Assembly: GCA_017745075.1 (NCBI GenBank)
Contig: JAGIAD010000003.1
Span: 62,001 to 126,000, forward strand
Direction: 5' to 3'
Source of the DNA: Sphingobacteriaceae bacterium
GTDB lineage: Bacteria > Bacteroidota > Bacteroidia > Sphingobacteriales > Sphingobacteriaceae
Length of the DNA: 64,000 bases
Below, piece after piece: positions 45,441 through 55,068 of the stretch (position 1 is the stretch's first letter; each line of letters opens with the position of its first letter). Made by a program: the position numbers and the translations under genes. Under the pieces are notes generated by a model. It was not told where the DNA came from. It made no database searches and saw only the letters and a program-made list of their open reading frames with translations.

Positions 45441-46288
45441 TTAGTGTTAAATATCATGGTAGAATGGGAAATCAATTGTTTCAATATGCATTTGCCTATG
45501 CTACTGCAAAAAAGTTAAACACTAAATTCTATATTGACAAACGTCTTTCAAGTGATATCATTTCGCAATATTTTTTGTTAACGGAAGACCGTGCATCTCT
45601 ACTAGACCGTACCTTATTTGCAATAAAGGGCTTCAAGAATTTTTTCAGTTCCTTTTTGAAGCTAGGCTTTTATTCGAAACTGAAAAAATTTTCAAAACTT
45701 CAAGAAATCGAATTCTCAAATGATGTGGATCCTAAGATAGAGATGTTAAAGCTAAATGACTGTATACTTTATGCTGGCTTTTTCCAGTCTGAACTATATT
45801 TCATTGAATACAAGAAAGACATAATTTTGCAGTTTCGTCTAAAAGAAGAAGCCATTTCGCAATTTCGTAAAATCTCTTTTAGCTTGCCACAAGGTTTTAA
45901 GCTAGTAGTGATACATGTAAGAAGAACAGACTATATCGACCACGACTACACTTTACCAAGTGCTTACTTTCGTCGGGCCATTGCAAAAATCCAAGACCCT
46001 ATGAACTATTACGTCATAATCTCTGACGATCGAGATTTTGTCAACAAAGAATTTGATTACCTACCCAACAAATACATTTCTAATCATAACGAAATTATTG
46101 ATTTTCAATTTCTGATGCATGCCGATATCTGCATTCTCTCTAACAGCTCATTTAGCTGGTGGGGCGCCTACCTCAATACAAAGAAAACAATGGTTATTGC
46201 GCCACAATATTGGCTCGGCCAAAAACAAAAAACTGAGGAGCCGTTAGGTATTTTCGTTAAAGGCTGGGAAATTATATCTGTATTATAA
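45437..46288 (+). CDS. alpha-1,2-fucosyltransferase (GT11)
   Basis: 283 aa. The N-terminal GRMGNQLFQYAFAYA, the GDP-binding HVRRTDY (160-166), and the C-terminal LSNSSFSWWGAYLN are the three GT11 motifs. It should move fucose from GDP-fucose onto a sugar hydroxyl in the repeat unit. GDP-fucose synthesis genes (gmd, fcl) are not in this window. Codon use looks AT-richer than that of the flanking genes. It overlaps the DUF268 gene by ATGA. Confidence 0.9.
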   Translation: MISVKYHGRMGNQLFQYAFAYATAKKLNTKFYIDKRLSSDIISQYFLLTEDRASLLDRTLFAIKGFKNFFSSFLKLGFYSKLKKFSKLQEIEFSNDVDPKIEMLKLNDCILYAGFFQSELYFIEYKKDIILQFRLKEEAISQFRKISFSLPQGFKLVVIHVRRTDYIDHDYTLPSAYFRRAIAKIQDPMNYYVIISDDRDFVNKEFDYLPNKYISNHNEIIDFQFLMHADICILSNSSFSWWGAYLNTKKTMVIAPQYWLGQKQKTEEPLGIFVKGWEIISVL

Positions 46289-46289
46289 A

Positions 46290-47228
46290 ATGACTTTAGC
46301 ACCAATTGTGCTTTTTGTTTATAACAGACCGAAGCACACAAGACAGGTATTGGAAGAACTGGCTCGAAATGAACTGGCCAATCTTTCTACGCTTTATATC
46401 TATGCAGACGGACCAAAAATAGACGCATCCCCCACCCAGATGGAGGCCATTAAAGAAACCAGAAAAATCATTAGAGAAAAGCAATGGTGCGGCCAGGTTA
46501 AAATACAAGAAAACGATCAAAATTCTGGACTATCAAAATCTATTATCCGGGGCGTAACCGAAGTAATAAATTTAATGGGTAGGGTTATCGTGCTAGAAGA
46601 TGATATATTAACTTCCCGATACTTTTTAAGGTATATGAACGATGCACTTGAGTTATTCCAACAACGGATGGATATCGGTTCGGTTAACGGATTTGCAGTT
46701 GATTTTTCAAAAAATGAAGGATTCCCACCTTATTTTCTGTTAGAAAGCTCTGATTGCTGGGGATGGGCGACTTGGAAAAGCAGATGGGATACCTATACCC
46801 CAGATGCAGTACTCCTAAAAAGAGCACTAATCGAACAAAACAAACTCGGTATTTTTGAATATGGAGGGCATATGGAGATTCTAAACGGGCAAATTAATGG
46901 TGTATTCGATACCTGGGATGTTCAGTGGCACGCAGTAAATGTACTTCAAAACAGAAAAGGCATTTATGCTAATGTTTCTTTTGTAGACAATATTGGCCAA
47001 GATGGTTCAGGTGTGCATTATAATGTCAAAACAGATCTGGAACATAAGAGAAGGGAACTGAACAACTATCGCATAACTCTTCCACAGTTTGTCTCAGATC
47101 AGCCCCTCACCCATTCAAAAAAGATTGAACAAAAATACAGAAAATACTATAAGCTGGGATTTACGTCCCCCTTAATAAAGAGAGTGGTAAATAAACTAAA
47201 GCGGATAATAAAGAGACTAATCAAATAA
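46290..47228 (+). CDS. GT-A glycosyltransferase (GNT-I/sugar-transferase-like)
   Basis: 312 aa. It opens PIVLFVYNRPKHTRQVLEEL, continues with LYIYADGPK and NSGLSKSIIRGV, and has the metal motif VIVLEDDIL (EDD near 103-105). SSDCWGWATWKSRWD and FDTWDVQWHAV are typical of this bacterial subgroup, which resembles GT2 and eukaryotic GNT-I at the donor site. The C-terminus is rich in Lys and Arg and could touch the membrane. It starts 1 bp after the fucosyltransferase stop. Confidence 0.82.
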   Translation: MTLAPIVLFVYNRPKHTRQVLEELARNELANLSTLYIYADGPKIDASPTQMEAIKETRKIIREKQWCGQVKIQENDQNSGLSKSIIRGVTEVINLMGRVIVLEDDILTSRYFLRYMNDALELFQQRMDIGSVNGFAVDFSKNEGFPPYFLLESSDCWGWATWKSRWDTYTPDAVLLKRALIEQNKLGIFEYGGHMEILNGQINGVFDTWDVQWHAVNVLQNRKGIYANVSFVDNIGQDGSGVHYNVKTDLEHKRRELNNYRITLPQFVSDQPLTHSKKIEQKYRKYYKLGFTSPLIKRVVNKLKRIIKRLIK

Positions 47229-47235
47229 AAATGAT

Positions 47236-47895
47236 ATGAAGATAACGCCATTTTTTAAATTCATTTCTAAACTTATATATGAAAAGATCCGCGGAAAATT
47301 TATACCTTCCCAATTTGCGATAAAAAATGGCTACAGGCATAGAAAAGACTACAATTATGACGATGACCGGACCTATACTGATGAGTATCAGCGCGAGGTT
47401 TATGAGCTTGCGAAATATTACCTGGAAAAGCACAATTATAACAAAATAGTAGATATAGGCTGTGGTTCGGCTTACAAACTGCTCAAATATTTTGACGGCA
47501 ACGATACAGTTGGAATAGATGTTGACCCTACATACGAATACCTGATTAAAAAATATCCAAATCGAAAATGGATACATGCTTTCGGTATTGAACCGTTTCC
47601 AGTAGCATGTGATATTGTTATCTGTTCAGATGTGATCGAACACGTACTTGATCCCGACGAGCTTCTGAAAAAAATCCAAAAAATCGATTTCAAGTACCTT
47701 TTTTTAAGTACACCTGAGCGAGATATGTTATACGGTATCCAGAATTATGGACCTCCAGATAACCCTGCACATGTTAGAGAATGGAACTATAGGGAATTTG
47801 GTGTTTTTGTAAGCCGATATTTCAAAGTCGAATCTCATCAAATCACCAATGTGTGGCAAACAACGCAGCTCCTGATCTGCAGGCCCCTTGATTAA
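47236..47895 (+). CDS. class I SAM-dependent methyltransferase
   Basis: 219 aa. Motif I is IVDIGCGSAYKLLKYF, motif II TVGIDVDPTY, and the post-I block CDIVICSDVIEHVLDPDELL is complete. A basic N-terminal stretch precedes the fold. Its target could be a sugar of the repeat unit, like other methyltransferases in this operon. The stop TAA overlaps the next ATG (TAATG at 47893-47897). Another ATG lies 5 bp earlier in a different frame. Confidence 0.82.
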   Translation: MKITPFFKFISKLIYEKIRGKFIPSQFAIKNGYRHRKDYNYDDDRTYTDEYQREVYELAKYYLEKHNYNKIVDIGCGSAYKLLKYFDGNDTVGIDVDPTYEYLIKKYPNRKWIHAFGIEPFPVACDIVICSDVIEHVLDPDELLKKIQKIDFKYLFLSTPERDMLYGIQNYGPPDNPAHVREWNYREFGVFVSRYFKVESHQITNVWQTTQLLICRPLD

Positions 47896-48782
47896 TGAAA
47901 GAAATATTTTTCAGTTGTATTATTACTTGCTACAATCGCGAAGCTCTTATTGTAAGAGCCATAACAAGCATTTTATCACAGTCTTATCAAAAATTCGAAA
48001 TTATTGTAGTTGACGATGCTTCCCTTGACGGCAGCATCGCCAGTATTGAAAATATCAAAGACAACAGAATCAAAATTGTCCGCCACGACACAAACCGTGG
48101 TCAAAATGCAGCACTCAATAGTGGGATCGCTGTCGCAAGTTTTGATTACCTGGCTTTTTTGGATAGTGACGACAGCTGGACCCCAAATTATTTACTAGAA
48201 ATGCAACAAGCTTATGCCGACAATCCGGAGGTAGCGTTTGTTTATTGCTCTTTGATAAATTCCCCGTTATGGACTTTAGAGGGAGAAAACAAGTACGGAG
48301 AAGTATTAAATCAAGGGTATCTTTCCTCCATGATCAGTATCACTAGTAAAAAAGATCCGGTGATCAGCATAGGCGCATTCGACCTCAGATACAGTATTTG
48401 CCAAGACGACGACTTTTGTTTTCGGCTCGCAAAACGCTATCCCTTCAAAGTAATTAAAAAACATTTGGCCGAAGTACACGGTGCTCCTGACTCGATGACA
48501 AAAAATATGGTCAACGTAGCGAGAGGTTGGGAGTTTTTGTTCAATAATTATAAAAAGGATATCTTGGTCTTTTGCGGAGCAAAATCCTTTTCGAGGCACC
48601 TTCTAAATATTGCCCTCCAATACCTTGAATGTGGTAAGATTTTTCTAGGTTTAAAATGCTACCTAGAGGGCATATCTTATTATTTCAGCCCCTCGCATAA
48701 CAGATTTCCGTTTGCATTTAAGGAATTTGCATCGATGAATAAAAGGATATTTTCACGCATTAAACAAGCTATAAGCAGTTAG
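47895..48782 (+). CDS. family 2 glycosyltransferase
   Basis: 295 aa. It shows FSCIITCYNREALIVRAITS, IIVVDDASLDGS, RGQNAALNSGIAVA, and the metal motif LDSDD at ~90-94. The acceptor-side QDDDFCFRLA is in the usual place. The last ~80 residues are basic and aromatic and may lie on the membrane. It is translated from an ATG that overlaps the stop of the methyltransferase gene. Confidence 0.87.
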   Translation: MKEIFFSCIITCYNREALIVRAITSILSQSYQKFEIIVVDDASLDGSIASIENIKDNRIKIVRHDTNRGQNAALNSGIAVASFDYLAFLDSDDSWTPNYLLEMQQAYADNPEVAFVYCSLINSPLWTLEGENKYGEVLNQGYLSSMISITSKKDPVISIGAFDLRYSICQDDDFCFRLAKRYPFKVIKKHLAEVHGAPDSMTKNMVNVARGWEFLFNNYKKDILVFCGAKSFSRHLLNIALQYLECGKIFLGLKCYLEGISYYFSPSHNRFPFAFKEFASMNKRIFSRIKQAISS

Positions 48783-48785
48783 TAA

Positions 48786-49235
48786 ATGATTGAACAAATA
48801 ATTTTCCAGGAAATACTGCTCGCCATTATTATCCGTGCCGATTACAAAAAAGAAGGAATTTCTTTTTTTACACCAGGCGATTTCTCGCAACAATTAGGCT
48901 ACATGAACCGGCCAAAGGGCTATGTAATTGATCCACATGTTCATAATCTTGTTGAACGCAAGGTAACTTTAACGCAAGAAGTGCTTTATGTAAAATCGGG
49001 CAAGGTAAGGGTAGACTTTTACAATGATGATCGCATATATCTTGAAAGCAGCATATTGTACACCGGAGATGTTATCCTGTTAGCTTCTGGTGGTCACGGC
49101 TTCGAAATGATCGAGAATTCAGAGATGATCGAAGTAAAGCAAGGTCCATATTGTAGCGATGAAGATAAAGTAAGGTTTGACCATAAACCCGAAAAAATTA
49201 AGCTCAAACATAAAAACAATGAATCAGAATTTTAA
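48786..49235 (+). CDS. cupin-fold protein
   Basis: 149 aa, a small beta-rich protein. The metal-binding pattern of a cupin is visible: HVHN (~52-55), then LTQEVLYVKSGKVRVDFYND, and GDVILLASGGHGFEMIE. Cupins in sugar loci are often ketoisomerases, epimerases or O-acyl modifying partners of DegT aminotransferases, and such an aminotransferase is two genes away. The specific reaction cannot be set. The ATG of the next gene lies inside its last 17 bp. Confidence 0.7.
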   Translation: MIEQIIFQEILLAIIIRADYKKEGISFFTPGDFSQQLGYMNRPKGYVIDPHVHNLVERKVTLTQEVLYVKSGKVRVDFYNDDRIYLESSILYTGDVILLASGGHGFEMIENSEMIEVKQGPYCSDEDKVRFDHKPEKIKLKHKNNESEF

Positions 49236-49971
49236 GCTGTATAGTCAGTATTATGATCTTTTGTACAAAGACAAACCTTATCAAGCTGAAACAGATTATT
49301 TGGTGGCATTGATTCAGTATTATCATTCAACTGCAAAGAATATCTTAGAGTTGGGCTCAGGTACTGGAAAGCATGCCCGACTTTTGGCAGCAAAAGGTTT
49401 CCAAATAGTCGGCTTAGAACGCAGTCCGTCAATGGTCGAAATTGCAAATGGCACGGCTAACGAAAATGTTAGCTTTCAAGTTGCCGACATAAGTAGCTTT
49501 GAAATAAACCAATCATTTGACGTGGCCCTATCACTTTTTCATGTAATCAGTTACCTAACCGACAACCAAAGTCTGATCAATACCTTCAACCATACCCGAC
49601 AGCACCTACACAAAGGGGGCCTGTTTATATTCGATGTATGGCATAGTCCGGCGGTATATGCCCAAAAACCAGAGCAACGCATAAAAACTCTTAAAAGCGA
49701 CGACATTGAGGTGGTTAGACGAGCCAGTCCGGTTATTTATGCCGAGCACAATATTGTTGAGGTAAATTATACTATAGAAACCAGAAACCTACACAGCGGA
49801 GAAAGCACCATTATAGAAGAAAAGCATCCTATGCGTCATTTCAGCAAACCAGAAATAGAACTACTGGCCTTTGCAACAGGCTTTGAAGTGCTCCATAGCG
49901 AAGAGTTTTTAAGCAAAGTACCTCCTTCTGCAAAAACCTGGGGTGTTTGTTATATCCTGAGAAAAAAATAG
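49219..49971 (+). CDS. class I SAM-dependent methyltransferase
   Basis: 250 aa from ATG 49219, beginning MNQNFKLYSQYYDLLYKDKP, the usual start for this subgroup; a longer frame into the cupin gene is not favoured. Motif I is ILELGSGTGKHARLLA, motif II IVGLERSPSM, then FQVADISSF and FDVALSLFHVISYL. It resembles methyltransferases that act on nucleotide-linked deoxy or amino sugars. Its place between a cupin gene and a sugar aminotransferase gene suggests N- or O-methylation of the amino sugar. Confidence 0.85.
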   Translation: MNQNFKLYSQYYDLLYKDKPYQAETDYLVALIQYYHSTAKNILELGSGTGKHARLLAAKGFQIVGLERSPSMVEIANGTANENVSFQVADISSFEINQSFDVALSLFHVISYLTDNQSLINTFNHTRQHLHKGGLFIFDVWHSPAVYAQKPEQRIKTLKSDDIEVVRRASPVIYAEHNIVEVNYTIETRNLHSGESTIIEEKHPMRHFSKPEIELLAFATGFEVLHSEEFLSKVPPSAKTWGVCYILRKK

Positions 49972-49972
49972 C

Positions 49973-51091
49973 ATGAACCCTATTCCAGTAAATACGCCAT
50001 TGCTTGACGGCAACGAACTTAAATATGTCACCGAATGCATAGAAACGGGATGGATCAGTAGCGAGGGACCATTTATCACAAAGTTTGAGCAACAATTTAG
50101 CCATTACATTGGCAAAAGCCACGGTATAGCGGTAAGTAATGGCTCTGCAGCCCTAGACATTGCAGTGAGGGCACTAAACATCGGTCCCGGCGACGAAGTT
50201 ATTATGCCTACTTTTACGATTATTTCACCAGCGCAATCGGTGGTATCTGCCGGTGCATTGCCTGTGTTGGTGGATAGCGATCCGCATACCTGGAATATGG
50301 ACGTTGCCCAAATAGAAACCAAAATTACATCTCGTACCAAAGCCATTCTCGTGGTACATATCTATGGGCTTCCGGTCGATATCGACCCAGTGTTGACATT
50401 GGCCAAGCAATACAATCTAAAAGTGATAGAAGACGCAGCAGAAGTACACGGGCAAACCTACAAAGACCAAAAGTGTGGCAGTTTTGGAGATATTAGTATT
50501 TTCAGTTTCTATCCCAACAAGCATATTACTACGGGCGAAGGGGGCATGTTACTCACCAATGACAGCAAGTTGGCCGACAGGTGCAAAAAACTCAGAAACC
50601 TCTGCTTCGAACCAAACGGTCCTCGCTTTGTCCACTACGAAATCGGCTGGAACTACCGGATGACTAATCTTCAAGCAGCATTAGGTTTAGCACAACTGGA
50701 ACAAATTGACACTTTTATCGAAAGAAAAAGGATAATGGGCGCAGCTTACCAGCACAACCTTGATAGCCTTCATACAAAGGGCTATCAGCTTCCATTAGCA
50801 AAAACAAGCTATGCCACAAACATCTATTGGGTTTTTGGCCTGGTTGCGCCCACCATGGCAGAGAAAGAAATAATGGTAAAGAATTTGACAAACAGTAAGA
50901 TCGGCACGCGACCTTTTTTCTGGTGTATGCACGAACAGCCTGTATTTCAACAAATGGGACTGTTTAAAAACGAATGCTATCCTGTAGCGGAAAAACTAGC
51001 CAGAAATGGCTTTTATTTGCCAAGTGGGCTTGGTTTAAAAGAAAAAGAATTGCTAATCGTTAGTGAAATCATTAATGGAAAAGGCATTTAA
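49973..51091 (+). CDS. DegT/DnrJ/EryC1/StrS aminotransferase, perosamine-synthase-like
   Basis: 372 aa PLP enzyme. It begins IPVNTPLLDGNELKYVTECI, with SNGSAALDIAVRAL for the phosphate group, EDAAEVHG (D154) for the pyridine ring, and the Schiff-base lysine K183 in FSFYPNKHITTGEGGM. That last block is very close to GDP-perosamine synthase (RfbE/Per). It would transfer an amino group from glutamate to a 4-keto-6-deoxy sugar nucleotide. No GDP-mannose dehydratase gene is in the window. It overlaps the next gene by 17 bp. Confidence 0.88.
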   Translation: MNPIPVNTPLLDGNELKYVTECIETGWISSEGPFITKFEQQFSHYIGKSHGIAVSNGSAALDIAVRALNIGPGDEVIMPTFTIISPAQSVVSAGALPVLVDSDPHTWNMDVAQIETKITSRTKAILVVHIYGLPVDIDPVLTLAKQYNLKVIEDAAEVHGQTYKDQKCGSFGDISIFSFYPNKHITTGEGGMLLTNDSKLADRCKKLRNLCFEPNGPRFVHYEIGWNYRMTNLQAALGLAQLEQIDTFIERKRIMGAAYQHNLDSLHTKGYQLPLAKTSYATNIYWVFGLVAPTMAEKEIMVKNLTNSKIGTRPFFWCMHEQPVFQQMGLFKNECYPVAEKLARNGFYLPSGLGLKEKELLIVSEIINGKGI

Positions 51092-52265
51092 AATTGGGAT
51101 ATGGATTAACGAAGACGATTTTCCTGAAACTGGAGGCGGATTTTCCTATACCGAAAGACTAATAAATAGCATAAACCAAAGGGAATTCGATAGCAGGATT
51201 GAAATTCTCTTTGTCGGGTTTAACCTGAAGGGCAAATTCAATAAAAAAACGGTCAGCCTACCCTTCAAAGAAAGCTATTGGGAACGAAAACGGGTAAACT
51301 TTTATCATCGTTTTTTATCAATAAGCCTCGAACGAAAAGACATTGTCAAAAACTATAATGAAGCCAAGGCAATTTTAAAGCATCACGACATCCAGCTGAT
51401 CTTTTACACCAATCCATTCATTGCGCTTGATAATTACCCATACATTTGCATCAATTGGGATCTGGGTCATAAAAGTACCTTCTCGTTTCCTGAATTGACT
51501 ATGAATGGTGAATTTCTAAAAAGAGATGCCTACTTTAACAAGGTATTGAACGAAGCCTTAATCATTTGCTGTGAATCGGCAAGAGGCAAGCAAGAACTAG
51601 TACAATATTCTAGGATCAATCCCGAAAGAATCAAGATACTCCCCATGTTTCCAGGCAAAATAGTTGATCACGATGTTATTTCGGAAGAACCCGACTGGAT
51701 TAGTTCAACTGATTCTTTTTTTATCTACCCGGCTCAATTTTGGGCACATAAAAACCATTACCATTTGCTTAACGGTTTACGTCTATTCCGCGAAAAGCCA
51801 CTTTATGCAGCTTATAAACTGGTGCTTACTGGCAGCGATAAAGGAAATATGGCTTATATCAAAAACCTTGTCGATACTTATGGACTAAAAGATGTGGTAG
51901 TTATTCCAGGTTTCGTAAAAGAGCAGGAACTCAAGTGGTTATATAAAAATGCAGTCGGACTCGTATTTCCATCGTTTCTCGGGCCAACAAACATGCCCCT
52001 TTTGGAAGCTTTAAATATTGGCTGTCCTATTGCCTGCTCCAATCTTCCTGGTCACATCGAACTTCTTGGTGATAGTGCTGTATATTTCGATCCACAAAAG
52101 GATAAAGAGATTGCAGAAGCAATGATTTCTCTTACAAATGCCAATCTAAAAACCGAAAAGACGACCACAAGCAACCTCAACAATGAACTTCAAATCTTAG
52201 AAGACATCTTTATAGAAAGTATCGCTATAAGAAGAACTTGGGGACAGTTTGATAAAATTAAGTAA
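51075..52265 (+). CDS. family 4 glycosyltransferase
   Basis: 396 aa GT-B enzyme from ATG 51075; an in-frame GTG at 51063 is an alternative. KIGIWINEDDFPETGGGFSY gives the N-terminal loop. IYPAQFWAHKNHYHLLNGLR and GFVKEQELKWLYKNAVGLVF lead into the donor-site LGPTNMPLLEALNIGCPIAC. It resembles mannosyl/glycosyl transferases of the RfaB type. Donor unknown. It overlaps both flanking genes, by 17 bp at each end. Confidence 0.86.
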   Translation: MEKAFKIGIWINEDDFPETGGGFSYTERLINSINQREFDSRIEILFVGFNLKGKFNKKTVSLPFKESYWERKRVNFYHRFLSISLERKDIVKNYNEAKAILKHHDIQLIFYTNPFIALDNYPYICINWDLGHKSTFSFPELTMNGEFLKRDAYFNKVLNEALIICCESARGKQELVQYSRINPERIKILPMFPGKIVDHDVISEEPDWISSTDSFFIYPAQFWAHKNHYHLLNGLRLFREKPLYAAYKLVLTGSDKGNMAYIKNLVDTYGLKDVVVIPGFVKEQELKWLYKNAVGLVFPSFLGPTNMPLLEALNIGCPIACSNLPGHIELLGDSAVYFDPQKDKEIAEAMISLTNANLKTEKTTTSNLNNELQILEDIFIESIAIRRTWGQFDKIK

Positions 52266-53130
52266 AGTGATCCTCGAAAAAAGCAAGGCATATTTTACCA
52301 TTATAATCCCCACCTTAAATTCGGAAGCCACATTACAGGAATGCTTGATCAGTATCTTTGAACAAAGTTTCCAAAATTTCGAAATTATTATCGTCGACGG
52401 GCATTCATCAGATCAAACCCAGATTGTAGCAAACAACTTTGGTTCCAAAGTTAAAATACTTGAAGCCAAGACCAAAGGCATTTACAACGCCATGAACGAA
52501 GGGATAGACATAGCAACAGGCGAATGGGTATATTTTCTTGGCAGCGATGATAAACTATATAATAAGCAGGTACTAAAAAATGTGCATGATTTTGTTTTTG
52601 GAACCAAAGTCCAGCTTGTGAATGGCACTGTTATGGGAACCGATTCAAAAAAAGTTACCCGGTCTCCAAACAAACTCTCGCTAATAAGGACCGGATTTCA
52701 CCACCAAGCTTTTTTTTATTCTAAGACTTTATTTGACAACAATACCCGTTTTGATGCAAAATTTAAAGTTTCTGCTGATTATTATTTTACCCTGGTTGAG
52801 TTGCTACACAAGAAAAGAGATTATGGATTTGTAGACTCAGTTATATGTGAATATGGAGAAAAGGGCTTCAGCTCGGCCAATGTAGATTATCTCTTTTTCT
52901 CCAAACACTACGCAATCATCAAAGATTCAACGAAAGAATTTCCACATGTCGATTTCAGCCCTGAACTAATGACGTCCATTAACTGCTGTCTTCACCTTAC
53001 CAAAGAAAAACAGCATGCATTGACTGCGTGGGCTAGTTTTATGGCTTATTTTTTTTCAGCCAGATTAAACTTGAAAACCAGGCTAGATCTGTTGTCGAGA
53101 ATGATTAAAAACACGGTCAGATTTTGGTAG
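52249..53130 (+). CDS. family 2 glycosyltransferase
   Basis: 293 aa. FTIIIPTLNSEATLQECLIS, IIIVDGHSSDQTQ, KGIYNAMNEGIDIATG and the GSDD metal motif are all present; this is the same WcaA-like subtype as the gene at 29042-29782. The start is uncertain: TTG at 52249 overlaps the previous gene by 17 bp, while GTG at 52267 lies just after its stop. The C-terminal region is basic and may touch the membrane. Confidence 0.86.
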   Translation: MIKLSKVILEKSKAYFTIIIPTLNSEATLQECLISIFEQSFQNFEIIIVDGHSSDQTQIVANNFGSKVKILEAKTKGIYNAMNEGIDIATGEWVYFLGSDDKLYNKQVLKNVHDFVFGTKVQLVNGTVMGTDSKKVTRSPNKLSLIRTGFHHQAFFYSKTLFDNNTRFDAKFKVSADYYFTLVELLHKKRDYGFVDSVICEYGEKGFSSANVDYLFFSKHYAIIKDSTKEFPHVDFSPELMTSINCCLHLTKEKQHALTAWASFMAYFFSARLNLKTRLDLLSRMIKNTVRFW

Positions 53131-54113
53131 AGTCAGGAGTTTCTGTAATCATCTGCTGTTTTAACAGTTCGAGAAGAATAGCAGCCACGTTGACATGTTT
53201 AAAACAACAAATCGTTCGTAATGATATCAACTGGGAAATCGTCCTAGTAGACAATGCCTGCACCGACGATACTGTGGCCATTGCGAAAACACTGTTGATA
53301 AATCAACAAATATCTTTTACAATTGTGAGCCAACCCATCCCCGGATTGAGCTATGCCAGAGAAAAAGGTATAGCATGTGCCAAGTATAATTTTCTATTAT
53401 TCTGTGATGATGACAATTGGCTTTCCGACCATTATATTGAACAAGTTTTTGAACTAATGAACAGCGACAGCGAAATGGCCGCGTTAGGCGGATTGGGTAG
53501 CCCGGTATTTGAAACTGTACCGCCAAAAGCTATTAAAGAAGCTCCTGGCCCATACGCTGTTGGCCCACAGCTTGGCGCCGAAGGTTATCTGCCAGCCAGA
53601 GCAACGCTTTACGGTGCTGCAACCACGTATAGGCGCGAAGCCTTAGCTACAATTCAAAACAAGGGTTTTAAATTCTACTTAACAGGGCGCTTAGGCGGGA
53701 AGCTGATGACCGGAGAAGACCGTGAGCTTGGAGCCGTGCTTTCATTAGCAGGTTTTAGGCAGTATTATTCAGACCGCCTGACCTTTGTCCATTTTATACC
53801 GAAGGAAAGACTTACGAAGCATTACTATAATGGTCTTTTATTAGGTGCCTGCTATAGTTTTCCAGTCTTATTAGCGTACTCAGTGTTACTTGAAGAAAAA
53901 TTTTCAAACAGAAAAAAAATAAAATCATCTTTTTTTTGGAACTTCATGTCCTACCAGTTTCTCAGGATAAAACATCTATTGGCTATTCGCGACGTAAAAA
54001 AGATCTCTTTGGAACTAAGAACCTGGTTCCTTTCATCGTGTGAACTCGTCAAAAACAGATCGATCTACAAAAACATCATCTCAGAAACAAGGGCTAGAAA
54101 TTACTATGCATAA
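53124..54113 (+). CDS. family 2 glycosyltransferase
   Basis: 329 aa. It begins VSVIICCFNSSRRIAATLTC, then IVLVDNACTDDTV, PGLSYAREKGIACAK, and a metal motif CDDDNWLS (~93-100). LGGLGSPVFE and MTGEDRELGAVLSLAG with the acceptor-side acid follow. A C-terminal hydrophobic stretch (YNGLLLGACYSFPVLLAYSVLL) may bind the membrane. TTG start at 53124, 7 bp before the previous gene ends, and an 8-bp overlap with the next gene. Confidence 0.86.
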   Translation: MVESGVSVIICCFNSSRRIAATLTCLKQQIVRNDINWEIVLVDNACTDDTVAIAKTLLINQQISFTIVSQPIPGLSYAREKGIACAKYNFLLFCDDDNWLSDHYIEQVFELMNSDSEMAALGGLGSPVFETVPPKAIKEAPGPYAVGPQLGAEGYLPARATLYGAATTYRREALATIQNKGFKFYLTGRLGGKLMTGEDRELGAVLSLAGFRQYYSDRLTFVHFIPKERLTKHYYNGLLLGACYSFPVLLAYSVLLEEKFSNRKKIKSSFFWNFMSYQFLRIKHLLAIRDVKKISLELRTWFLSSCELVKNRSIYKNIISETRARNYYA

Positions 54114-55062
54114 CCAGCAACAAATCTTGTCGCTTTGCATCCCAGCTTATAACGCAGCCAAATACCTGCCAAAGCTACTGAGTTCGGCGAAAAGCCAAAC
54201 TATTCCTTTCGACGAAATCTTGGTTTACAATGACTGCAGTACAGATGATACTGAGGACGTTGCCCGCCAATTTGGTGCGAAGGTAATCAACGGCGACCAA
54301 AACGTCGGCTGTTCGCATGCCCGACTGCGACTGGCACAGGAAGCCTCTAGTAAATGGATTCACTTTCATGATGCAGACGACGATATGCTACCTAATTTTA
54401 CCCAGTTGGCCCACAAATGGATCAATCGAGAATATGTACCCGATGTGATCCTTTTTGCTTATGAATGGCGTGATTACGACAGCAACGAATTGCTTAGTGT
54501 GAATTTGTTTGATAAGCAGGAGTTGGAGCAAGACCCGATTAGGTTTACAATCAGACACCAAATCAACCCTTTTTGCGGTGTTTATTTGAAAAGTAGATTT
54601 CTAGAGGCCGGGGGACCTGATTTGGATCCTGCAGTGCTTTACAATGAAGACGTTGCCATGCATTGCAAGCTAGCCAGATTTGGACTCTCGTTTACTGCTG
54701 AGACAGAAGTTTCCATCATCAATTACAGGGTCAACAATTCGATGTCTAGAACACCTAGCGCCTATCAAAAGACCGTCAACTCCCAGTTCCAGGTCATGAA
54801 AAAGAACTATGAGCTGACCGGAAAAAAATACAAGAAAGATATCGCAGCCAAACTTTGGCTATATACTCGGCATGCAGCATGGATTTCTAATTGGAAACTG
54901 GTAAGGGAAATCCTTTCACTTCTGGCCAAGATGAAAGAACAAGCGCCAGCTACAGAATCCCAATTCTTTCGGCTATTTGCAAATGTAGCTCCTCTCGCAG
55001 CGGTATGGACCAGAGAATTGCTAAACCGCATTAAACGAAAAAAAGACACCTATTGGTACTAA
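54106..55062 (+). CDS. family 2 glycosyltransferase
   Basis: 318 aa from ATG 54106 (MHNQQQILSLCIPAYNAAKY); a longer frame would run 66 bp into the upstream gene. ILVYNDCSTDDTEDVA, NVGCSHARLRLAQEAS and the metal-binding HDADDDMLPN follow. The acceptor-side YNEDVAMHCKLA is in its usual place. The C-terminus is helical and basic. It belongs to a run of three adjacent GT2 genes in overlapping order. Confidence 0.86.
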   Translation: MHNQQQILSLCIPAYNAAKYLPKLLSSAKSQTIPFDEILVYNDCSTDDTEDVARQFGAKVINGDQNVGCSHARLRLAQEASSKWIHFHDADDDMLPNFTQLAHKWINREYVPDVILFAYEWRDYDSNELLSVNLFDKQELEQDPIRFTIRHQINPFCGVYLKSRFLEAGGPDLDPAVLYNEDVAMHCKLARFGLSFTAETEVSIINYRVNNSMSRTPSAYQKTVNSQFQVMKKNYELTGKKYKKDIAAKLWLYTRHAAWISNWKLVREILSLLAKMKEQAPATESQFFRLFANVAPLAAVWTRELLNRIKRKKDTYWY

Positions 55063-55068
55063 CTTAAT

